Assembly (NCBI RefSeq): GCF_026410925.1
Contig: NZ_CP112972.1
Span: 1,860,001-1,924,000, forward strand
Reading direction: 5' to 3'
DNA: 64,000 nt
From: Halovenus salina
GTDB taxonomy: Archaea; Halobacteriota; Halobacteria; Halobacteriales; Haloarculaceae
Both the position numbers and the translations under genes were made by a program. The notes under the pieces were generated by a model. It saw nothing but the letters and a program-made list of their open reading frames with translations, did no database searches and was not told the origin of the DNA. Shown piece after piece: positions 59,077 to 64,000 of the stretch (within the stretch, counting starts at the first letter, position 1; every line of letters starts with the position of its first letter).

Positions 59077-60912
59077 ATGTCACCAGACATCGACCGACGG
59101 AAGTTTCTCACCGGGGTAGGATCCGTGGCGACGGCTGCACTTGCTGGGTGTAGCGGCAGTGACGAGGACCCAGTTGAAGACAACGACGGAAGTGATGATA
59201 CTGACGGTAGTGACGGCAGTGATGGAAGCGACGGAAGCGACACCCAGGGGGGACAGGTCCAACTGGTCCAGATTCCCCAGGAGACGACCGACCCGATTGG
59301 TATCTCGGGGCCGATAAACGCCTGGACGAACTGGCAGGTCCACGAGCAGCTGTTCACCTACGAAGACGGTACACCGCCTGTTACCAGCTCACTCGCAGAG
59401 GATTACACGGTCTCTGACGACTACCTGACTTACCAGTTCACGCTCAAGGAGGGTGTGACCTTCCATAACGGCGAGGAGATGACCGCCTCGGACGTGGTCT
59501 ACTCCTGGCGGCGTCTCGCCGAATCCGAGAACAACCGCGGCCAGTCCGACCGCATCGTCCGGGGTCCGATGTCGGTCGAACACGAGGTCAACGACGACGA
59601 GGAGACCGTTCCGAACTCGCTGGCGCTCGAAGCGGTCGACGAGTACACGGTCGAGATGACGCTCGAAACGCCGTTCCACGGCACGCTCGGCAACCTCGCC
59701 GACCCGCGGCTCTCGGTGGTTCCCGAGGGCATCGTCGGCGATATCGAAGGCTACGACGGCGAGTACGAGTACGATGTGTGGGTCTCCGAGCACCTCCACG
59801 GGACGGGTCCGTTCCAGTTTGACACCTGGAACCGGGGGAGCGAGATTCTCCTCGAACGGTTCGATGACTACCACGGCTCCGTCGCCGACGTCGACGGTGT
59901 CAGGCTCCAGATTCTCGGCGACCCGAACGCAGTCTACACCAGCGCGGTCAACGAGCAGAACATCGACATCTTCGACCTGCCACAGTCCCAGTTCGACCCC
60001 AACCTCCTCAGCGTCGACGAGGACCTCGGCGGCGACCGCCGACAGGGGAGCTACGGCCCAGTCTCGGACGACGAGACGCTCAACTACGGCGAGACGAGCC
60101 TACCACGCACCCAGTACGCGATATTCAACACCCAACGCGTCGAGAAGCCGGCTCGGGAAGCGATTGCGTACCTCGTCAACCAGGAGACGATTACCCAGAC
60201 AGCCCTCCGCGGGCAGGGAGAACCGGCCTATCTGCTGACGCCGCCAAGCGGTTTCCCCGGCGGGCCAGAGGCCTACAACGAACTCGCCGAAAACGAGTAC
60301 CCCTACGGCTACGCCCAGTCCGACATCGAGTCCGCCCGGCAGGTCATGGAAGAGGCCGGCTACAGCGAGGACAACATGTACGAGACGACCATCCAGCACC
60401 CCTCGGACAGACAGGCCTCCGCGTGGACCGCAATCGCGAGCCTCCTTCAGGACCAGGCCGAGGCGGCACACATCGACATCAGTGTCGAGGAGGCTCCCTC
60501 TTCGACCCTGACCAATCGGGCGCTCGAGGGCGATATCACAATCTACCTGGTCTGGAACGCGCTGAACTGGCTTGAAGCCGACGCGATGTTGCGCTTTGCG
60601 TACCCGAACCAGTACGCCTGGTCACGGTGGGGTGCCGAGGCGGACTTCGAGTACGAGCAGCTGTCGGACGCGGCACAGCAGGCAACCGACGCCTGGGAGA
60701 ACTACGAACAACACCAGACGCCCTCGGATGACGACCAGCAGGCACGTAACGAGGCCTATCTCGACATCGAGCGCGCGAACTGGGAGGACATGACGATGCT
60801 GCCGCTGTGGCATCCAATCGAAGAAATGTACTGGTACGACTGGGTCGAAGGCTTCGAGATGCACGGCTCACAGCGCCGGCCCGCTCTTAACAACGTCTCG
60901 CTCAACCGCTAG
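59077..60912 (+). CDS. Tat-exported ABC transporter substrate-binding lipoprotein (peptide family)
   Basis: A 611-residue solute-binding protein of the dipeptide/oligopeptide family. Seen: a Tat signal with DRRKFLTG and a lipobox LAGC (Cys25), so it is exported folded and lipid-anchored as is typical in haloarchaea; an acidic linker of DGS repeats (~32-50); then the family's ITDPIGIS-type start (QETTDPIGISGPINAW), YTVSDDYLTYQFTLKEGVTF, DVVYSWRRL and the C-terminal MTMLPLWHPIEEMYW. Its last 11 bp overlap the convergent SAH hydrolase stop. The truncated transporter ATPase gene at the right edge may serve it. Confidence 0.92.
   Translation: MSPDIDRRKFLTGVGSVATAALAGCSGSDEDPVEDNDGSDDTDGSDGSDGSDGSDTQGGQVQLVQIPQETTDPIGISGPINAWTNWQVHEQLFTYEDGTPPVTSSLAEDYTVSDDYLTYQFTLKEGVTFHNGEEMTASDVVYSWRRLAESENNRGQSDRIVRGPMSVEHEVNDDEETVPNSLALEAVDEYTVEMTLETPFHGTLGNLADPRLSVVPEGIVGDIEGYDGEYEYDVWVSEHLHGTGPFQFDTWNRGSEILLERFDDYHGSVADVDGVRLQILGDPNAVYTSAVNEQNIDIFDLPQSQFDPNLLSVDEDLGGDRRQGSYGPVSDDETLNYGETSLPRTQYAIFNTQRVEKPAREAIAYLVNQETITQTALRGQGEPAYLLTPPSGFPGGPEAYNELAENEYPYGYAQSDIESARQVMEEAGYSEDNMYETTIQHPSDRQASAWTAIASLLQDQAEAAHIDISVEEAPSSTLTNRALEGDITIYLVWNALNWLEADAMLRFAYPNQYAWSRWGAEADFEYEQLSDAAQQATDAWENYEQHQTPSDDDQQARNEAYLDIERANWEDMTMLPLWHPIEEMYWYDWVEGFEMHGSQRRPALNNVSLNR
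59172..59243. repeat. Degenerate DGS-codon tandem repeat in the lipoprotein linker
   Basis: A run of imperfect 9-12-bp units of the form GACGGAAGTGAC encodes an acidic DGSDGSD linker between the lipidated Cys and the binding domain. Length is likely to vary between strains. Confidence 0.6.
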
Positions 60913-62155
60913 AACCGGGGCTATCGCTGCTTTCGTGGGCGGCCCACTGTTCGCGGTAGGCACGCTGTGTCTCCGGTATCTCGTCGATATCGACCCCGAT
61001 AGCCGCCAGCTTCTCGTGAGCGACCTCGCGGTCGATATCCTCCGGCAGCGGGTGGAGTCCCGGTGACAGTTCGACACCTTCGGCAAAGGCCGCTAGCCCG
61101 CGGCTCATCAGCGCGAACGTGTTGTCCATCACCGCAGTCGGATTCCCGTTGCTATTGGGCGCGGCGAGGTTCACCACCTGTCCCTCGGTGAGTAGCGTCA
61201 CTTCCCGGCCGTCGGGGAACTGGTATTCGGCGATGCCGGGCTCTGGCTGGTGTACCTCGTTTGCCAGTTCGTCGAACGCCTCTGTGTCGATTTCGATGAT
61301 GCTACCGATGGAGGCGACCACCGCACCATCGGCGAGGCGCTCGATGTGTTCCGCCCGGAGTATCCCGAAGCGACCCGTTGCGGTCACCACGAGGTCCGCC
61401 TCGGTCACTGCCTCGTCCATCGGTCGGACTTCGTGCCCGTCGGCGACGGCTTCCAGCGCCTTCCGGGGGTCGGCCTCGGTGACAATTGTCTGTGCGCCGA
61501 GTGCCCGGAGCTTGCGGGCGAAGCCACGGCCACACCGGCCGTAGCCGGCGACCACCGCCACCGAGCCAGCCACCAGCAGGTCCGTCAGCGACGTGATTGC
61601 CGACAGCGAACTCTCGGCGGTCCCGTGGACGTTGTCGAAGTGCTGTTTCATCGGCGTGCCGTTGACATCGTAGACGGGGAAGGCGAGAACATCTTGCTCG
61701 TCCATCGCCTGCAGACGGGTGATGCCGCCGGTTGTCTGTTCGCAGGCACCCCAAATGCTCTCGGCTACGCCGGGAAACTCCTCGTGGGCGAGGCTCATCA
61801 GGTACGCGCCGTCGTCGGCTAACAGGTCCGGCTCGGCCGCCAGCAGCTCCCGCCGGGCGTCCGCTATCTCTGTCTCGGACATCCCGACGGTCGTCAGCGG
61901 CGTCACTCCGGGGTGGTCGTTGAGCCACGCGAGTACGTCTTCGTGTGCGCTCCCGAGTTCGGCGGTGACGAGCACCTCTGCGCCGCCGGTCACAAGCGTG
62001 TCGAGAAACAGTCCTGTGTGTGGCGTCAGCGGTGCCGACACCCCCACCGTGAGCCCGTCGAACGGGGTCGTCTCGGCGAACTCCTCGGCGCAGGCGTCCA
62101 ACAGCGGAGCACGCTTCCGAACGGACGCAATCGAGTGCGTCTCGGTGTCGTTCAT
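60902..62155 (-). CDS. ahcY: S-adenosylhomocysteine hydrolase (adenosylhomocysteinase)
   Basis: A 417-residue enzyme that splits S-adenosylhomocysteine to homocysteine and adenosine, keeping methylation going. Seen: substrate-binding SAPLTPHTGLFLDTL, GGITRLQAM, catalytic NGTAESSLSAITSL, the NAD-binding VAVVAGYGRCGRGFA and EADPRKALEAVADGHEV, and a C-terminal LHPLPEDIDREVAHEKL. Length matches the archaeal form. The 3' end overlaps the convergent lipoprotein gene by 11 bp. Confidence 0.94.
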   Translation of the reverse strand: MNDTETHSIASVRKRAPLLDACAEEFAETTPFDGLTVGVSAPLTPHTGLFLDTLVTGGAEVLVTAELGSAHEDVLAWLNDHPGVTPLTTVGMSETEIADARRELLAAEPDLLADDGAYLMSLAHEEFPGVAESIWGACEQTTGGITRLQAMDEQDVLAFPVYDVNGTPMKQHFDNVHGTAESSLSAITSLTDLLVAGSVAVVAGYGRCGRGFARKLRALGAQTIVTEADPRKALEAVADGHEVRPMDEAVTEADLVVTATGRFGILRAEHIERLADGAVVASIGSIIEIDTEAFDELANEVHQPEPGIAEYQFPDGREVTLLTEGQVVNLAAPNSNGNPTAVMDNTFALMSRGLAAFAEGVELSPGLHPLPEDIDREVAHEKLAAIGVDIDEIPETQRAYREQWAAHESSDSPGSSG

Positions 62156-62263
62156 GCTCGTACCCCGAATTGGACGGACAAAACGCTTTGCGTATCGACG
62201 GAGTGTCGGAACAATCAGGAAGCCGCGACTGGCTGAACCCGGGGACGGTGCGAACGGGAGGCG

Positions 62264-62731
62264 CTAGCGTTCGAGAAACCTGTTCAGCTCGGCAAACTCC
62301 GCAGGCGAGAGAATTACCTCGGTCTCGAACGCATCAAACTGGTCGAAGTCGTCGTCGATCGTCAACACGGTGTTGACTCCCTCGTCTATGGCTACCTGTG
62401 CGTAATACCCGTCCCATCCGTCGATATTTCCCTCACTCGCCCGAGAAAGGCCACCCCGAACGATATCTGCAGGCATCTCGTCGTACCAGTGGATTCGATT
62501 CGCGTCCATGAAATTCTGGAGGAGTCGGGAGGCGTCTGCGTTTGAATACCCGTAATGCGTCGTGAGGACAGTGTGGGCACCGAACAGCGCAGGGTACGGT
62601 ACGACGGCATCAATCTCCCCGGCGATGGCGTCTCGGACGTACGAGAGTGCAGCGTCGCGAACCGGGGCGGCGGTGTGTGCCAGCGCAATCACCCCGACAT
62701 CGAACAGATACGGACCGCGGTCGTCACTCAT
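62264..62731 (-). CDS. VapC-like PIN-domain protein, pair 2
   Basis: A 155-residue PIN-domain protein. Seen: first Asp in YLFDVGVIALAH (Asp11), DGWDGYYAQVAID with Asp, and TIDDDFDQF. The usual Glu after the second strand (as in TLIELL of the other toxin) is not evident: the region reads PYPALFGAHTVLTTHYG. It may be a divergent or weakly active PIN enzyme. The start used overlaps the antitoxin stop by 8 bp (ATGAGTGA); an ATG ten codons upstream would overlap more. Confidence 0.8.
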   Translation of the reverse strand: MSDDRGPYLFDVGVIALAHTAAPVRDAALSYVRDAIAGEIDAVVPYPALFGAHTVLTTHYGYSNADASRLLQNFMDANRIHWYDEMPADIVRGGLSRASEGNIDGWDGYYAQVAIDEGVNTVLTIDDDFDQFDAFETEVILSPAEFAELNRFLER

Positions 62732-63005
62732 CGCTATCTTTCCCTGCACCCCTTTCAACAACTTCCCTGTGCCGTTTGGCTGGACTGGCCTCGTCGGAAA
62801 GGGGGGTCGTCTCGCCGCGGTTTGAGGACGCTTCGCTCACGAGTTGGTCCATTTTATCGAGAACCTCGTCGGGGCCGTTCTCCGGCTCGACGACTGCTTT
62901 CCCGTCCTCTTCGTGAACGTCTACCTCTGTCCCCGGCGTAATTCCGAGTCGCTCCCGCACCTCCTGCGGGAGGACAATCCGCCCCTTCGAATCTACCTTC
63001 GGCAT
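62724..63005 (-). CDS. AbrB/SpoVT-type antitoxin, pair 2
   Basis: A 93-residue antitoxin. Seen: the AbrB fold in the first ~45 residues (KVDSKGRIVLPQEVRERLG, GTEVDVHEEDGKAVVEP) then a charged helical tail (GPDEVLDKMDQLVSEASS) for toxin binding. A perfect 8-bp palindrome lies immediately before its ATG. Coupled to the PIN gene by overlap. Confidence 0.87.
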   Translation of the reverse strand: MPKVDSKGRIVLPQEVRERLGITPGTEVDVHEEDGKAVVEPENGPDEVLDKMDQLVSEASSNRGETTPLSDEASPAKRHREVVERGAGKDSDE

Positions 63006-63026
63006 ATTCCCACATCTAGTGGGAAT
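63006..63026. promoter_or_regulatory. Perfect palindromic operator of antitoxin/toxin pair 2
   Basis: ATTCCCAC (63006-63013) and GTGGGAAT (63019-63026) are perfect inverted 8-bp arms around ATCTA, directly abutting the antitoxin ATG and next to a minus-strand TATA-like TATATTA (63027-63033). This is the expected autorepression site. Confidence 0.7.
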
Positions 63027-63058
63027 TAATATAACTGTTCTGTCTGTGGTGTTCCGGC

Positions 63059-64000
63059 CTATCTGGGAAGGTACTTCTCGGCGTCGAGGTACTCGCCGGG
63101 CTCTCTGTACTCCTCGCGGTGGCGGTGACAGCGACTCGACTGCCCGTCGCCGACCGCGTGCTGTTCGGGCGGCTCGTGCTCACAGACGGTACTGAACGTC
63201 TCGTCGAGAACCGCTCGCGCTTCGGTCACGTCGCCGCCCTCGACCAGCTCCGTCGCCTGATTCAGCGTCGATTCGACCGACTCTGGGTAGGTCAGCGAGC
63301 CGAACAGCTCCTCGTTGACCTCTCGAATCGGCGTGAACTCCGTCCCCATTCCGAGGCGCTGTTTGGCCCGCTGGAGCGTCGTGGCGGTGGCCCGCTCGCG
63401 CTCGCGAATCACGCGCCGGAACTCCGCGATTGCGGCCCACTGCTCGTCGTCGAGATTCTCGTGCTCTGGCTGGCGAATCTTGAACGGACACCGGGTCGAG
63501 AAGACACAGCCCGACGGTGGGTCCCGCGGGTTCGGCGGCGTGCCACGGAGCGTAATCCGGTCGGCACCGACGTCGGGGTCTGGCTGTGGAATTGCCGACA
63601 AAAGTGACCGCGTGTAGGGGTTTTGCGGGGCGGTGAACAGCCGCTCGGTCGGCCCGACCTCCATGAGCTTCCCGAGGTACATGACGCCCACCCGGTCGCA
63701 GATGTGCCGGACCACAGAGAGGTCGTGGGCGATGAGCATGTAGGTGAGCCCGAACTCCTCCTGGAGGTCAGAGAGGAGGTTGAGAATCTTCGCCTGGACG
63801 GAGACGTCGAGTGCGCTGACAGGTTCGTCGAGGACGAGAAACTCCGGCTCCAGGGCGAGCGCGCGGGCGATACCGATGCGCTGGCGCTGGCCGCCGGAGA
63901 ACTGGTGGGGGTAGCGGTGGTAGTGTTCCGGCCGGAGGCCGACCCGGTCGAGCAGCTCTTGGACGCGCTCGCGACGCCTCGCCGCGCTCTCCCAGTTGTG
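63059..64000 (-). CDS. Oligopeptide/dipeptide ABC transporter ATP-binding protein (partial, N-terminus outside window)
   Basis: The C-terminal ~313 residues of an OppF/DppF-type ATPase; the gene runs off the right edge. Seen: the ABC signature [17 protein letters not shown], Walker [14 protein letters not shown], the H-loop [15 protein letters not shown], and the oligopeptide-specific C-terminal extension beginning [12 protein letters not shown]. That extension is unusually long (~140 residues after the Cys pair, with [20 protein letters not shown] and CEHEPPEQ), which is longer than in bacterial OppF. Likely partner of a peptide-binding lipoprotein such as the one at 59077. Confidence 0.9.
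   Translation of the reverse strand, partial: HNWESAARRRERVQELLDRVGLRPEHYHRYPHQFSGGQRQRIGIARALALEPEFLVLDEPVSALDVSVQAKILNLLSDLQEEFGLTYMLIAHDLSVVRHICDRVGVMYLGKLMEVGPTERLFTAPQNPYTRSLLSAIPQPDPDVGADRITLRGTPPNPRDPPSGCVFSTRCPFKIRQPEHENLDDEQWAAIAEFRRVIRERERATATTLQRAKQRLGMGTEFTPIREVNEELFGSLTYPESVESTLNQATELVEGGDVTEARAVLDETFSTVCEHEPPEQHAVGDGQSSRCHRHREEYREPGEYLDAEKYLPR

Noticed and set aside
1..64000. tRNA, rRNA or insertion-sequence genes
   Set aside because: I looked for tRNA arm motifs outside genes, rRNA blocks, and transposase frames with terminal inverted repeats and saw none; a covariance-model scan would be needed for small RNAs.

Overview
The window is chromosomal DNA from a halophilic archaeon (class Halobacteria). 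The evidence is the GC-rich, Asp/Glu-rich proteins, leaderless TATA-type promoters, an Orc1/Cdc6 replication gene with origin recognition boxes, the arvABC (oapABC) genes, halophilic malate dehydrogenase, archaemetzincin, the Hef helicase-nuclease and the p27 autoantigen zinc protein. I cannot fix the genus. No rRNA, tRNA, CRISPR array or insertion sequence was seen.

Region 1 (1-9811) is housekeeping around a replication origin: a truncated sugar nucleotidyltransferase, a UPF0146 protein, archaemetzincin, two small proteins, an M42 peptidase, Orc1/Cdc6, an ~890-bp origin with five ORB-like boxes around an AT-rich core, the arvA-arvB-arvC vesiculation/origin-associated operon, a HalX-type regulator cut by an in-frame TAG, malate dehydrogenase and a p27-family zinc protein.

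Region 2 (9830-37010) is the striking part: about 27 kb with 17 adjacent genes, most without a recognisable name. A plus-strand group holds a tandem winged-helix protein, a winged-helix plus coiled-coil protein with an acidic ESCRT-III-like tail, a third winged-helix protein, a single-domain AAA+ ATPase with a Cdc48-type N-domain and a Vps4-like core, and a beta-propeller/Ig-like protein. It converges on a minus-strand group of twelve genes with three divergent FtsZ/tubulin-superfamily GTPases (all with a GTGCG T4 loop), a zinc-ribbon/PH-like membrane protein, a helical cytoplasmic protein, and seven secreted or membrane proteins with large beta-sandwich or helical domains. I infer a multicomponent membrane-remodelling or trafficking machine combining tubulin-like and ESCRT/Vps4-like parts.

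Region 3 (37026-46244) holds oligoendopeptidase F, an erythromycin-esterase-family enzyme, Hef, a VapBC pair, a DJ-1/PfpI protein, an aspartoacylase-like enzyme and a YdjM-type membrane protein.

Region 4 (46314-52617) is two divergent operons: inositol-3-phosphate synthase plus an alkaline-phosphatase-superfamily enzyme, and a TatD-like hydrolase, a TIM-barrel isomerase, a UbiA prenyltransferase and a second TIM-barrel protein. The set resembles the bacterial ebo cluster, with inositol-phosphate synthase where ebo has its own sugar-phosphate cyclase.

Region 5 (52633-64000) is ordinary accessory metabolism: a luciferase-like oxidoreductase, UspA, a TauE-type permease, a hotdog thioesterase, a histidine kinase, an M24 peptidase, a Tat-exported peptide-binding lipoprotein, S-adenosylhomocysteine hydrolase, a second VapBC-type pair with a perfect palindromic operator, and a truncated oligopeptide ABC ATPase.
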